Shown: positions 1 through 9,523, numbered from the stretch's first letter. The stretch is 64,000 nucleotides of DNA from Candidatus Defluviibacillus avedoerensis (GCA_016703665.1 JADJBS010000020.1:62001-126000); one strand, 5' to 3'. The notes: generated by a model from the sequence alone, not told the origin. Made by a program: numbers and translations.

Positions 1-2006
1 TCTTCGATGGTGGTACTTCCTTTGAGGACCCGCATAAGGCCGTCGTCGAACATCGTGGAATAACCCGAACGGCGTGTGAACTCAAGCAGAGCATCCTTGC
101 TGGGGCTACCAGCCATCAAACGCTGCAATGCATCGCTGGTCTCGATCACTTCATGAATGCCCATGCGGCCACGGTAGCCTGAGTCATAGCAATTCGAGCA
201 CCCTCGCCCCCTGGACAATCGCACATTTTCTGGCCACTTGTATCGAGCAACAACTTCGGGTTGAGGAAGGTAGCTGGTTTTGCAATGCGGGCAAATACCG
301 CGTACCAGACGTTGCGCCACCACCCCTGCCAGCGCCGACGACAGCATGTAAGGCTCTACCCCCATGTCGATCATGCGAGAAATTGCGCCAACAGCGCTGT
401 TCGTATGAAGGGTTGACAGGACAAGATGCCCCGTCAATGCGGCTTGAACGGCAATTTCAGCGGTATCACGGTCACGGATTTCTCCAACCATGATGATGTC
501 GGGGTCCTGCCGAAGGACATGTCTCAACATCCGGGAGAACGACAGGCCCACCGCATTGTTCACCTGGTTTTGATTGATTAGGTCAATCTGGTATTCCACT
601 GGATCTTCAATGGTAACAATGTTCTTTTCGATGGTTCGCAAGTAATTGATTGCGGCATAGAGGGTGGTTGTTTTGCCGCTGCCGGTTGGCCCAGTTACCA
701 AAAGCAGGCCATTGCTGCGACCCAGTAATTTTTTGAGCATAGTCAAGTTGACTGAACTCAGCCCCAGTTTCTCCACATCCAGTATGGATTGATTCTTGTC
801 CAGGACGCGGAGTACGATTTTTTCACCGTAAATACCTGGCAATGAGCTGAGCCTGAGGTCAACTGTGCGGCCCTGTGTCACCACCTGAATTCGTCCGTCC
901 TGTGGAAGCCGACGTTCGGCGATGTCCAGGTTTGCCATGACTTTCAATCGCGACACTATGGCTGGGTGCAGGTCATTGCGGGATGACATAACCTCGTAAA
1001 GCAGCCCATCGATCCGAAACCGCACCAGAGACCGGGTGCGACCCACCTCAATATGGATATCGCTGGCACCATCTCTGACGGCTCGCTGAATCAAACCATT
1101 GACAAAATTGATGACCGGGCTGCCCCCGGCCATTTCGTCAATTTTGTTGAAGTCTGCCTGCTCCTGCGTTACAAGCTCTATGTCCGTGGCCATGTTCTCG
1201 ACCATGCCTGTCGTGAACTCTGCCCCACTGTAGGCATCTAGCTGGAACTTCAAAATATCCTGCAAATCGGTTAGCACGAGATGCAATTTGCAACCTGTTA
1301 CATCCTGAATCTGATCGAGCTGAGGTATCGCCTGTGGATCGTTGGTTGCCAGTGTGAGCTGGTTATGAATTCTGAACAGTGGCAGCACTTCAAACCGAAG
1401 GGCCATCTCACGCGAAAGGAGATCTGTCGCAGATTTTTCAAACATTCCAATGCGCATCGGGATGTAGGGAACCCCCAATTGCCGACTCAAAGCCACAAGG
1501 CGATTTGATGATGTCAGCATGCCCATCTCGACCAACAAGGTCCCCAAACGCTTGTTGTTTTTAGCCTGAAGTGCCGATGCCTCGTCCAGTTGCGCCTGGG
1601 AAATGAGGCCCATGCCCAGAAGTATGTCGCCAAACTTGAGCGAAGAAGGCTCAATGGCATGCGACCCAATATCATGCAAGCGCCCAAATTCTCCGCCAAT
1701 AAAGCTCACAGGGTCTGCGAGGCCATTGGCGATCAGGATATCGCGCACCAGTTCCGTCGGACTGACAAACTTCAGCGATCCGCCAATGAGGCTCAGGCGC
1801 GAGCTTGCGTCAAGCATCACTTCCATCGCGCGTCCACCAATCTGCGCAACCTGCTCCAAATCAAGTACCAGCTGAAACTGCCCTGTGGAGATGCATTCAG
1901 ACAAGGTCAACTCAAGCTGGTTGCAGCTTTGCGTCGCAACGAGTGAGTCGTTGGGCACGAGGTAGGTCATGGTGCCCACCATGCTGCGGGAGATAAGGTC
2001 GCTCAT
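1..2006 (-). CDS. STAS-domain fused GspE/PilB-type secretion ATPase (3' end outside window)
   Basis: The minus frame is open from the ATG at 2006 to the window edge, 668 codons. Residues about 10-95 read as a STAS domain: a LVLDLEQV strand, the GGRAMEVMLDA turn and helix, then GGSLKF and ILIANGL. Residues about 115-260 look like the T2SS ATPase N-domain. The C-terminal part is a GspE/PulE ATPase with Walker A GPTGSGKTTT near residue 438, DPDIIMVGEIRD near 500 and two zinc CxxC pairs (CPHC, CSNC) near 570 and 604. Such ATPases power pseudopilus or type IV pilus assembly at the inner membrane. The start lies 2 bp beyond the stop of the HD-GYP gene, so it is the last visible gene of a signalling operon. 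The usual STAS phospho-loop DSSG is replaced by GGR, so partner switching by Ser phosphorylation looks unlikely at that site. Which secretion machine it serves cannot be seen here. Confidence 0.88.
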   Translation of the reverse strand, partial: MSDLISRSMVGTMTYLVPNDSLVATQSCNQLELTLSECISTGQFQLVLDLEQVAQIGGRAMEVMLDASSRLSLIGGSLKFVSPTELVRDILIANGLADPVSFIGGEFGRLHDIGSHAIEPSSLKFGDILLGMGLISQAQLDEASALQAKNNKRLGTLLVEMGMLTSSNRLVALSRQLGVPYIPMRIGMFEKSATDLLSREMALRFEVLPLFRIHNQLTLATNDPQAIPQLDQIQDVTGCKLHLVLTDLQDILKFQLDAYSGAEFTTGMVENMATDIELVTQEQADFNKIDEMAGGSPVINFVNGLIQRAVRDGASDIHIEVGRTRSLVRFRIDGLLYEVMSSRNDLHPAIVSRLKVMANLDIAERRLPQDGRIQVVTQGRTVDLRLSSLPGIYGEKIVLRVLDKNQSILDVEKLGLSSVNLTMLKKLLGRSNGLLLVTGPTGSGKTTTLYAAINYLRTIEKNIVTIEDPVEYQIDLINQNQVNNAVGLSFSRMLRHVLRQDPDIIMVGEIRDRDTAEIAVQAALTGHLVLSTLHTNSAVGAISRMIDMGVEPYMLSSALAGVVAQRLVRGICPHCKTSYLPQPEVVARYKWPENVRLSRGRGCSNCYDSGYRGRMGIHEVIETSDALQRLMAGSPSKDALLEFTRRSGYSTMFDDGLMRVLKGSTTIE

Positions 2007-2008
2007 GG

Positions 2009-3517
2009 TCAGCTTTCTTCACGACGGATGTTGAACCGCCTAAGCCATTCAGGCTCTTGTGACACGATGCCAACAAACGTCTTGACAATGGCTGGGTCCA
2101 GCTGTGTGCCCATGATACGGTCAATTTCGCGCATGGCCGTTTCGTGTGTACGACCGGCACGGTACGCGCGAGAACTGGTAATTGAGTCATAGGTATCTGC
2201 TACAGCGATGATCCGGGACAGGAGGGGAATGCGCTCGCCACGCAGGCCATGGGGGTAGCCATTGCCATCGAATTGCTCCTGATGGTGTCTGGCGGCGGTG
2301 GCTGCCATCTCGAGCTGCTTCATGTGTTTGAGGATGTCGTAGCTTCTTTCAGGGTGCACCTTGATAAAGGTGTACTCATCTCGCGTCAATGCAGAAGGCT
2401 TGCACAGTATGGCGTCAGGTATGCCAATTTTCCCTACGTCGTGTAACAAAGAACCCCATTGCAATTCGTCGAGTTCTTGCGCCGACAAATTCATCTCTTT
2501 GCCGATTTCGAGCGCGATAAAGTTGACCCGATCACTGTGGCCACGTGTGTAAGGATCTTTCGCTTCGACCGCTTCGATTAACGACCTGGCGATCTGCTCA
2601 TTGAAATCCTTGAGTCTGCTGACCAGCAAGTAGGAACTACTGAGACTCGAAAGCTGGGTCGCAAGTACTTCAGCCAGTTTTCGGTCACTGTTGGTGAAGT
2701 CAGGTTTGTGTGCGTGGTTTAAAAACACTATCAAGGCATCTATCTTTTGTCCAGACATCACTGGACATGCGAGCACCTTATAGGGCATATCTGTAAATAC
2801 GTATGCCCGACGAGGGTCGTCCTTACTGTTCAGTACCAGTGTCTCTCCAGCTGCCTGGACAAACCGAAAAAGGTCTCCTCGCATTTCAACCAGAACGAGG
2901 TCGAGGTTATGAATGGGTTGACTTAGCGATGTCGAATGCAAGCTTTGCCGCTCGTACGGCAGTACAAATGAGACGACGTCCACATTCAGGTGCTGCGCCG
3001 TTGAATCTAGCAAGCTCTGAAAAATCTGCTGGTAATCGCCTCCGTGGGTCTGGATATGCTGATCCACCGAATAAATGAGGTGAAGCTCCTCGTACCTTGC
3101 CCCAAGCTCCTCGGTCATTGCGTCAAGTTCTGCCCTGTGCTGCAAATCCTCGGACAGGGAATCGAGCATGTCCGTAAATGCTTCTGCCAGAGCATCCAGC
3201 CGTGAAGGCTCTGGGTCAAAGGGTCTTGGATCGAACTGAATACAGCCCCAACCCAGCAAATCACCCGATGCGATCAGCAATGCGCGACAGATCACAGACA
3301 GACCATCCACAAGGTGAATGAGGTGCAAAGAGTTGGCCTGCTCCCGGCTTAACTTTCCGAGCGCCTCTGGAAGGCCTGCAGGGATTGACTGCCCGTTTTG
3401 CCATATGCCTTCGCCTTCTGCATCCAGTACCAGGAAATGGGTCGTGTCGCCCATAGATCGGTCAAGCCAGCGCTGGTGACGAGCAAAGTCAATGTCACGG
3501 AGCGGATTTTGGCTCAT
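2009..3517 (-). CDS. HD-GYP domain protein, probable cyclic-di-GMP phosphodiesterase
   Basis: 502 aa. The C-terminal third is a complete HD-GYP domain: HDVGKIGIPD at residues 359-368, HHQEQFDGNGYP at 411-422 with GYP at 420-422, and a VADTYDSITS block. Family members hydrolyse cyclic-di-GMP. Residues about 160-300 resemble a GAF-type sensor, preceded by a helical segment (ELGARYEELHLIY) that often joins sensor and output domains. The N-terminal 100 residues are an unassigned sensor-like region. There is no signal peptide or membrane segment, so it is cytoplasmic. Its ATG overlaps the receiver gene stop by 4 bp (ATGA) and its stop is 2 bp before the STAS-ATPase start, implying translational coupling. 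A role in adjusting cyclic-di-GMP for the neighbouring assembly ATPase is inference. Confidence 0.9.
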   Translation of the reverse strand: MSQNPLRDIDFARHQRWLDRSMGDTTHFLVLDAEGEGIWQNGQSIPAGLPEALGKLSREQANSLHLIHLVDGLSVICRALLIASGDLLGWGCIQFDPRPFDPEPSRLDALAEAFTDMLDSLSEDLQHRAELDAMTEELGARYEELHLIYSVDQHIQTHGGDYQQIFQSLLDSTAQHLNVDVVSFVLPYERQSLHSTSLSQPIHNLDLVLVEMRGDLFRFVQAAGETLVLNSKDDPRRAYVFTDMPYKVLACPVMSGQKIDALIVFLNHAHKPDFTNSDRKLAEVLATQLSSLSSSYLLVSRLKDFNEQIARSLIEAVEAKDPYTRGHSDRVNFIALEIGKEMNLSAQELDELQWGSLLHDVGKIGIPDAILCKPSALTRDEYTFIKVHPERSYDILKHMKQLEMAATAARHHQEQFDGNGYPHGLRGERIPLLSRIIAVADTYDSITSSRAYRAGRTHETAMREIDRIMGTQLDPAIVKTFVGIVSQEPEWLRRFNIRREES

Positions 3518-3903
3518 GCCTTGTCTCCTCTTGACCTGATTTCATCGAAATATGCGCCAAGCTTTTGCAGGAGTATGCGCATGCTGAGCGGTTTTTCAAG
3601 GAAAAAGACATTGCTCAATGGTTCCACCCATTCCCGATGCTCTCGATCAGCCATCGAGGTCATGACATAGATTGGAAAATCCCTATCTGGCAGCTCATCC
3701 TTCAAAACATGGCATAACTCTTTGCCCGTCATTCTTGGCATTTGAATGTCAGTAACAAGGACGTCTGGGGACTTCTCGCGTATCGCATCCAGGGCATCAA
3801 CCCCATCGGGACATACGATGACTTGATAGCCTGCGCGATCCAAAGCCAGCTTGAGCACACGGGTGATGTGTGATTCATCGTCAACGATGATGATGCGTCG
3901 CAT
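3514..3903 (-). CDS. Single-domain response regulator (CheY-like receiver)
   Basis: 129 aa consisting only of a receiver domain. Acidic pocket D8-D9, phosphoacceptor D52 in LVTDIQMPRMTG, the conserved Thr in VMTS and the Lys in LEKPLS are all present, so it should be phosphorylatable. No DNA-binding or enzymatic output follows. It sits between the histidine kinase, whose stop overlaps this start by one base (TGATG), and the HD-GYP gene, whose start overlaps this stop. The kinase is the obvious phosphodonor. The output is probably a protein contact, with the HD-GYP protein or the STAS-ATPase the likeliest targets; this is inferred from order only. Confidence 0.9.
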   Translation of the reverse strand: MRRIIIVDDESHITRVLKLALDRAGYQVIVCPDGVDALDAIREKSPDVLVTDIQMPRMTGKELCHVLKDELPDRDFPIYVMTSMADREHREWVEPLSNVFFLEKPLSMRILLQKLGAYFDEIRSRGDKA

Positions 3904-5732
3904 CAGTGGCGTCCATCCTCAAGCGTCATGGGTTGTGCCCTGAGCGTGATTGACATGGTGGTGCCTTTGCCAAGCTCGCTTTCGACGCTCAGGCTTCCTT
4001 GGTGCAATTCAATGATTTGTTTCGCCAGGTAGAGCCCAAGCCCGTGGCCGCTGCGAGCAACAGTTTGTGCGTTGTCTGCGCGAAAATATTTATCGAAGAT
4101 ATGAGTAATATCTTCTTGGGTTATGCCGATACCTGTATCGGAAATGTCGATATGGATTTCATTTGTCTCCTGCAATTCTGCAGACATCGTGACCACATCG
4201 CCTGAATTGCTGTACTTGATCGCATTGCCCAGAAGATTGTCAATGGCAATCCGCAGCAATGCTTTGTCCAGGCGAGCGGAGCCAAGGTCAGGTGGAATCT
4301 GAAGTTTGAGGGAAACGCCCTGTTTGTCTGCAATCGCAACCGCAGAATCGTAAGCATCTTGAAGCAGATCGTGGATCTTGACCCGCTTGCGCGCAACCTG
4401 CAGCGTGCCAGCATCCAGTTTGGCAATATTGAGCAGATTATTAACCAGGTTGGCCATTCGACCTGCCTCATCGTGAATGACATTAACCGCATTCACAAGC
4501 TCCAGTTCATCAAGCGAGGTGTAGTCCAGAAGAAGTTCGCTATAGACCGCGAGGGTGTTCAACGGTGTCTTCAATTCATGCGAGACGTGTGACACAAATT
4601 CAGTTCCAGCTTGTCGAGCAAGATGCTCAGCGGTCATGTCCCTCATGAGAATAAGTCTGCCGAACAACGTAGTCCGGTCTCTTGGTGAAAACAGAGGAAG
4701 CGCGGTAACACAAATGCGTCGATCCCCATTGGGGTCAGGCGCATAGGTCATGCTGGAAAGGCTCAATGACGCAGGGCCATTGCGGGACCGCATAAGAAAC
4801 GCAAGCACCTCCGCATTTTGACACCAGTCTCTCGCCTGATGTCCAATGATTTGGTCCAGCTTGGTGCCCAGAATGAACTCAGCCCTGGCATTGGCGAACG
4901 AAGGTACACAGTCCTCATCGACAACCAAGATCGCATCGGGAATCGCATGCAGTACCGATTCAGCCTTCTCCTGCTTGTAGGTAAGCATGTGCGTAGCCGT
5001 TTGTGCAGCCACGGATGCGTTCAAAGTCTGCCGGATCCAGGCCTGCACCACATCAATGAATTGCTCAAAGTGCTGCATAAAATCTGAAATGTTGGCGCCT
5101 TGGACGTTCAACAGCGGCACCGGCCCTATCGAGCGCGTTGTTTCAGAAATTCTGCCGCTCAGGCGGCCCAGCAGCCTGAGTTGATAGCGTCCGATCAAAT
5201 AAGAGGCAAGCATCAACAAGGCCACTGGAAAGATCATCTTGGCAAGATCGGAGAGTTCCCCCAGCCAACCGCCGCCTGGAATATCGAAGTATCCGATTCT
5301 CACAAAACCTCTCAGGCTACCGTTTTGCATGAGGGGAGCATGAAACTCGAGGACATCCCTTTCAGGAGCAGTCAAAGCCACTTTGCGTTCGCCAAACCAA
5401 GCATGCGGTTCAGCCGGTAACTCGATCAAAGGTGCAACTGCAATGGGCCCTACCGAGTAGCGGATACGACCGTCGGGGTTGACCACCACGCCATAAGCAA
5501 AATCCTGATTGCCTTGGGCAGACACCATTCTCGCCAAAAGTCTCTTGCCCGTCATTTCTTCTGACAGCCATTCGTACTCCGTTGTTGAAAGTGCCCGCGT
5601 CAGAGCCTGCCCGAGCGTTTGGATCTTTTCCTGATGAAGTCGGTTTCGGTATTGATGGCCAACACCGCCAATGAAAGCCATCACCAGCAGGGTGACTGCA
5701 ATGAGTACCAGCCCAAGTCTATCGATCTTCAT
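3903..5732 (-). CDS. Membrane sensor histidine kinase with PAS domain
   Basis: 609 aa. Membrane segments at about residues 7-25 and 166-183 enclose a periplasmic sensor of some 140 residues. A PAS-like domain follows at about 255-370, then HisKA with the phosphoacceptor H385 in SHVSHELKTP, the N box with N503 in LGNAIKYSN, G1 DTGIGI at 532 and G2 GHGLGL at 562. All catalytic boxes look intact. It is an orthodox kinase without its own receiver, and the next gene encodes a lone receiver. The ligand of the periplasmic domain is not evident. A 102-bp gap separates it from the upstream Ser/Thr kinase, so an internal promoter is possible. Confidence 0.92.
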   Translation of the reverse strand: MKIDRLGLVLIAVTLLVMAFIGGVGHQYRNRLHQEKIQTLGQALTRALSTTEYEWLSEEMTGKRLLARMVSAQGNQDFAYGVVVNPDGRIRYSVGPIAVAPLIELPAEPHAWFGERKVALTAPERDVLEFHAPLMQNGSLRGFVRIGYFDIPGGGWLGELSDLAKMIFPVALLMLASYLIGRYQLRLLGRLSGRISETTRSIGPVPLLNVQGANISDFMQHFEQFIDVVQAWIRQTLNASVAAQTATHMLTYKQEKAESVLHAIPDAILVVDEDCVPSFANARAEFILGTKLDQIIGHQARDWCQNAEVLAFLMRSRNGPASLSLSSMTYAPDPNGDRRICVTALPLFSPRDRTTLFGRLILMRDMTAEHLARQAGTEFVSHVSHELKTPLNTLAVYSELLLDYTSLDELELVNAVNVIHDEAGRMANLVNNLLNIAKLDAGTLQVARKRVKIHDLLQDAYDSAVAIADKQGVSLKLQIPPDLGSARLDKALLRIAIDNLLGNAIKYSNSGDVVTMSAELQETNEIHIDISDTGIGITQEDITHIFDKYFRADNAQTVARSGHGLGLYLAKQIIELHQGSLSVESELGKGTTMSITLRAQPMTLEDGRH

Positions 5733-5834
5733 TGAAGTGCTGCATTAGGTAAGATTGCTGAACTCGTAACGAGAGCATACACACAAAGACTTTCACCAGC
5801 ATCCCCTTCAACAACCCCGACAAGGATCAGAAAA

Positions 5835-7208
5835 TTAACCGAATAATTTCCAGGCTATAGCAACGAAGGCCACAAGGACCATCGCGATCAAAATGGCAAG
5901 AACTTGTCGAGAAAACCCCACATAACTTGGCCCATCAGAAATGGAATTACGGATTGCGCGTTGAAACAAAGACGCCGCTTTGGGAGTTCCAACTGTGCGC
6001 ACCAAACCTTGCGGATCCAGTCTGGCGCCTGCCGTGAATGTTGACGCCACAAATTTACCCTCCATTTCGCGACTTTCCAAAAAGTCGGTCATTTGAGAAT
6101 CTCGGAATGCTGAGTTTGCGAAAGGCCCGTCTTGATCTGTTGCCAAGACCGATCGCCTTTTCTTTGACTTGGGCCGCAAATCATGCTCAATCAACGTTAC
6201 ACCCAGAGTCCGCATTGCCCGGACAAGGGGGCTCCCCAATTCAGCCCGCCAATTAAACTGATCCATGTGTGCTACCGGGTGTAAGTCCATCATTCTTGCA
6301 AACGACGGGACATCCTGGGTTCGTTCTTCTGGCCGGATTACCAGGGCTGCATCGATCGCAGACACAAACACTGCCGAATACGCCACATGGAATTTTGCGT
6401 CGACAGACCGGACAACCGTTGCGAACGGAACCATCCGATCTTCAAGGCCGCGGTGAGTTGCTGGCGGCGTTGGCTTGCCTCCAACGCATTCGTAGATCAC
6501 GGCAGCAAGTGCATAAAGATCGGTCCATGGACCTTGCAGCATCTGCTGGGAATCCCCGTACTGTTCAATAGGCGCGTAATTGACCTTCAGAATGGCTGTG
6601 TGCTTTTGCGTGTAATCCTGAATGGTGCGGCGTGCCGCACCAAGATCAAGCAACACCGGTGGCCCTTTGTCTTGCAGGAAGATGTTGTCGGGCGCAACAT
6701 CCCGATGCATTGTTTGGCTTTCATGCAAAACGCTCAATGCCTCTGACACCGACCAAATAACCTGGCGCAGCCATGCTTCATGGGGAGGCGATTTCATGGT
6801 TTCGCGCGCCTGCTTGAGCGTCATCCCTTGATACAGCGGCATGACCATGTAGGCGGTGTTGTTGGCTTCCCAAATGCGAAACACTTTCACCAGTGAGGCA
6901 TGCTCGAACTGCGCGAGAAGTTGCGCCTCGTCCACAAAAGACCGCAACCCCGCAGAAAAAACTGGCCTGTCTTCCGGCGAACGAACAAACACCTTGTGAC
7001 GACCATTTCGCTCTGCCATCCCTGTCGGCATGAACTCCTTAATTGCCACGCTTCTGTGCAATGAGTGATCCCAAGCGCGATAAACAATGCCAAAGCCACC
7101 CACGCCAAGTAAACCTTGAATCTCAAATTCGGACAGCAACGTCCCGACTGCAAGCGCGTCACGATGACTTACTGGCGATTCTTCTGACGTGCGTACCATG
7201 GTTGTCAA
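5835..7208 (-). CDS. Hanks-type serine/threonine protein kinase with C-terminal membrane anchor
   Basis: 457 aa. The kinase domain fills the N-terminal part: glycine loop GVGGFG at residues 35-40, VAIK lysine 57, the alpha-C glutamate near 94, HRD at 168-170, N175, and DLG at 188-190 in place of the usual DFG. The catalytic residues are present. Some 170 residues of unassigned sequence follow, and one membrane segment near 436-455 leaves almost nothing outside, so this is a tail-anchored cytoplasmic kinase without PASTA or other extracellular sensor. It points the same way as the histidine kinase, receiver, HD-GYP and STAS-ATPase genes and heads the run. Substrates cannot be read from sequence; the STAS domain is a natural guess, though it lacks the classical phosphoserine. 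Confidence 0.9.
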   Translation of the reverse strand: MTTMVRTSEESPVSHRDALAVGTLLSEFEIQGLLGVGGFGIVYRAWDHSLHRSVAIKEFMPTGMAERNGRHKVFVRSPEDRPVFSAGLRSFVDEAQLLAQFEHASLVKVFRIWEANNTAYMVMPLYQGMTLKQARETMKSPPHEAWLRQVIWSVSEALSVLHESQTMHRDVAPDNIFLQDKGPPVLLDLGAARRTIQDYTQKHTAILKVNYAPIEQYGDSQQMLQGPWTDLYALAAVIYECVGGKPTPPATHRGLEDRMVPFATVVRSVDAKFHVAYSAVFVSAIDAALVIRPEERTQDVPSFARMMDLHPVAHMDQFNWRAELGSPLVRAMRTLGVTLIEHDLRPKSKKRRSVLATDQDGPFANSAFRDSQMTDFLESREMEGKFVASTFTAGARLDPQGLVRTVGTPKAASLFQRAIRNSISDGPSYVGFSRQVLAILIAMVLVAFVAIAWKLFG

Positions 7209-7311
7209 AGTATAGACGTCGACCTGCGTATTCCTCGAGCCTCATTTGACTTGCTATCGACATGGCGCAACAAGCCAGTCCATACACCAGAGGTCAGCCA
7301 AAGAGACAAGA

Positions 7312-7341
7312 AACCCCACAAGACTTTCATCCTGTGGGGTT
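7312..7341 (-). terminator. Rho-independent terminator downstream of acs
   Basis: A perfect 9-bp stem (AACCCCACA at 7312-7320 with TGTGGGGTT at 7333-7341) has a 12-nt loop. On the minus strand it is followed by TTTCTTGTCTC. It lies 30 bp past the acs stop. The U tract is interrupted, so strength is uncertain. Confidence 0.6.
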
Positions 7342-7370
7342 CAAGCTTGTAAGGGCCAGTTAGGCTAAGT

Positions 7371-9359
7371 TCAGTAAGCCTGACCCAACTGATCCAAAAT
7401 GGCCGGATTTTCCAGCGTCGAAGTGTCTTGTGTCACCGCCTCGTTCTTGGCGATGGAACGCAGCAGACGGCGCATGATCTTGCCAGAGCGAGTTTTGGGC
7501 AGGTTTTCACCAAAACGGATGTCCTTCGGTTTGGCAATAGGGCCGATTTCCTTGGCAACCCAGTCACGCAGTTCCTTGGCAATGGCCTTGGCCTCGTCAC
7601 CGCTTGGCACAGGGCGTTTTAGAACCACAAACGCACAAATCGCTTCGCCGGTCAAATCGTCTGGACGACCTACCACCGCAGCTTCGGCAACCAAATCAGC
7701 CTTACCGACCAAGGCAGATTCGATTTCCATGGTGCCCATGCGGTGGCCAGACACGTTCAACACGTCATCAATACGGCCGGTGATGCGGAAGTAGCCACGG
7801 TCAGCGCTGCGCACTGCGCCGTCGCCAGCCAAATACAGCTTGCCACCCATTTCTTCGGGGAAGTAGCTCTTCTTGAAACGCTCTGGATCGTTCCAGATAG
7901 TGCGAATCATCGAAGGCCATGGGCGCTTGACGACCAGAATACCGCCAGTACCGTTAGGGATGTCGTTGCCCACTTCGTCCACAATGGCGGCCATGATGCC
8001 GGGCAGTGGCAGTGTGCAGCTACCGGGAACCAATGGAGTTGCGCCTGGCAGCGGAGTCATCATGTGGCCGCCGGTTTCGGTTTGCCAGAAGGTGTCAACA
8101 ATCGGGCAACGCTCGCCACCAATGTGCTTGTAATACCACATCCAGGCTTCGGGGTTGATTGGCTCGCCAACGCTGCCCAAGATTCGCAAGCTGCTCAGAT
8201 CCCAGTTTTTGGGATGGACTTTTTCGTCGGTCTCAGCGGCTTTGATCAAAGATCGAATAGCTGTTGGCGCCGTGTAGAACACGGTGCACTTGTGCTTTTC
8301 GATCATCTGCCAGAAGCGGCCCGCGTTCGGGTAAGTCGGCACGCCTTCAAACACGATTTGCGTGGCACCTGCCACCAGCGGGCCGTAGGCCACATAGGTG
8401 TGACCCGTGATCCAGCCGATGTCGGCCGTACACCAGAACACATCGCTGTCTTTGATGTCAAAGGTCCAGTCCATGGTCATCTTGGCCCACAGCAAATACC
8501 CCCCGGTGCTGTGCTGTACGCCCTTGGGCTTACCAGTAGAGCCTGATGTGTAAAGGATGAACAGTGGGTGCTCTGCACCAACCGGCACCGGTGCGCACTC
8601 GGTGCTTTGACCCGCGAGCACTTCTTCAAATGTCTTGTCGCGTCCAGCGACCATGTTGCACGGGGTTGCAGTACGCGCGAACACCAGCACCGTCTTGAGC
8701 GTGTCGCAGCCTCCCATGGCAAGGCCTTCGTCCACGATGGCTTTCAGGGGCAGTTCCTTGCCGCCTCGCATTTGGCAGTTGGCTGTGATGACAGCCACGG
8801 CACCTGCGTCAATAATGCGCTCTTGCAGCGCCTTGGCCGAGAAACCACCGAACACCACCGAATGGGTGGCACCAATACGGGCGCAAGCCTGCATCGCTAC
8901 CACGCCTTCGATGCCCATGGCCATGTAAATCAGGACGCGGTCACCTTTTTTGACGCCTTGCGCCTTGAGGGCATTGGCAAACTGGCTAACCTTGGCGAGC
9001 AACTCCTTGAACGTGACCTTGGTCACAGCACCGTCATCTGCTTCAAAGATGATGGCAGTTTTGTTCTCGTTGGGGGTTCCTATATGACGGTCCAGGCAAT
9101 TCGCACTGGCATTCAGCTCGCCGTCGTCGAACCACTTGTAGAAGGGCGCATTGGACTCATCCAATGTTTTTGTAAATGCTTTGTCCCAATTCAGGTTTGC
9201 ACGCGCGCGCTTGGCCCAAAAGCCTTCAAAATCAGCAGCGGCCTCGTCGCACAGAGCGTTGTAGCCAGCCATGCCCTGAACGCGGGCGGCCTTGACGGTG
9301 GCTTCACTGGGTTCGAAAACACGGTTTTCAACCAATGTCGATTCAATCTTTGCACTCAT
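7371..9359 (-). CDS. acs: Acetyl-CoA synthetase
   Basis: 662 aa, normal for the family. It activates acetate with ATP and CoA through acetyl-AMP, feeding the TCA and glyoxylate cycles in the cytoplasm. Visible are the AMP-binding P-loop YTSGSTGKPKG, the WWQTETGG-type region (here DTFWQTETGGHM), the hinge and AMP site YLAGDGAVR, and the C-terminal TRSGKIMRR, whose Lys is the known regulatory acetylation site. The full-length match to Acs, not to longer propionyl-CoA synthetases, supports the name. It is monocistronic, with its own downstream hairpin and a 164-bp divergent spacer towards the YqhA-like gene. Confidence 0.96.
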   Translation of the reverse strand: MSAKIESTLVENRVFEPSEATVKAARVQGMAGYNALCDEAAADFEGFWAKRARANLNWDKAFTKTLDESNAPFYKWFDDGELNASANCLDRHIGTPNENKTAIIFEADDGAVTKVTFKELLAKVSQFANALKAQGVKKGDRVLIYMAMGIEGVVAMQACARIGATHSVVFGGFSAKALQERIIDAGAVAVITANCQMRGGKELPLKAIVDEGLAMGGCDTLKTVLVFARTATPCNMVAGRDKTFEEVLAGQSTECAPVPVGAEHPLFILYTSGSTGKPKGVQHSTGGYLLWAKMTMDWTFDIKDSDVFWCTADIGWITGHTYVAYGPLVAGATQIVFEGVPTYPNAGRFWQMIEKHKCTVFYTAPTAIRSLIKAAETDEKVHPKNWDLSSLRILGSVGEPINPEAWMWYYKHIGGERCPIVDTFWQTETGGHMMTPLPGATPLVPGSCTLPLPGIMAAIVDEVGNDIPNGTGGILVVKRPWPSMIRTIWNDPERFKKSYFPEEMGGKLYLAGDGAVRSADRGYFRITGRIDDVLNVSGHRMGTMEIESALVGKADLVAEAAVVGRPDDLTGEAICAFVVLKRPVPSGDEAKAIAKELRDWVAKEIGPIAKPKDIRFGENLPKTRSGKIMRRLLRSIAKNEAVTQDTSTLENPAILDQLGQAY

Positions 9360-9523
9360 GAATTTGTCTCCTCAGACGACCGGGATGTGGGGGATTACGA
9401 AACGCAGAACTATCGTGCCTGGCTCTTACGGCCTACTGACTGACGCGAAGCTTTCGGGCTAGGATTTGTACTTAGGCAGCACTCGAAACGGTGTTCATCC
9501 ATTCCAAAATCTACAATACCGCC

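Noticed and set aside
7743..9443. Two long plus-strand frames (267 and 291 codons)
   Set aside because: Both are shadows of acs, which is a full-length confident gene on the minus strand.
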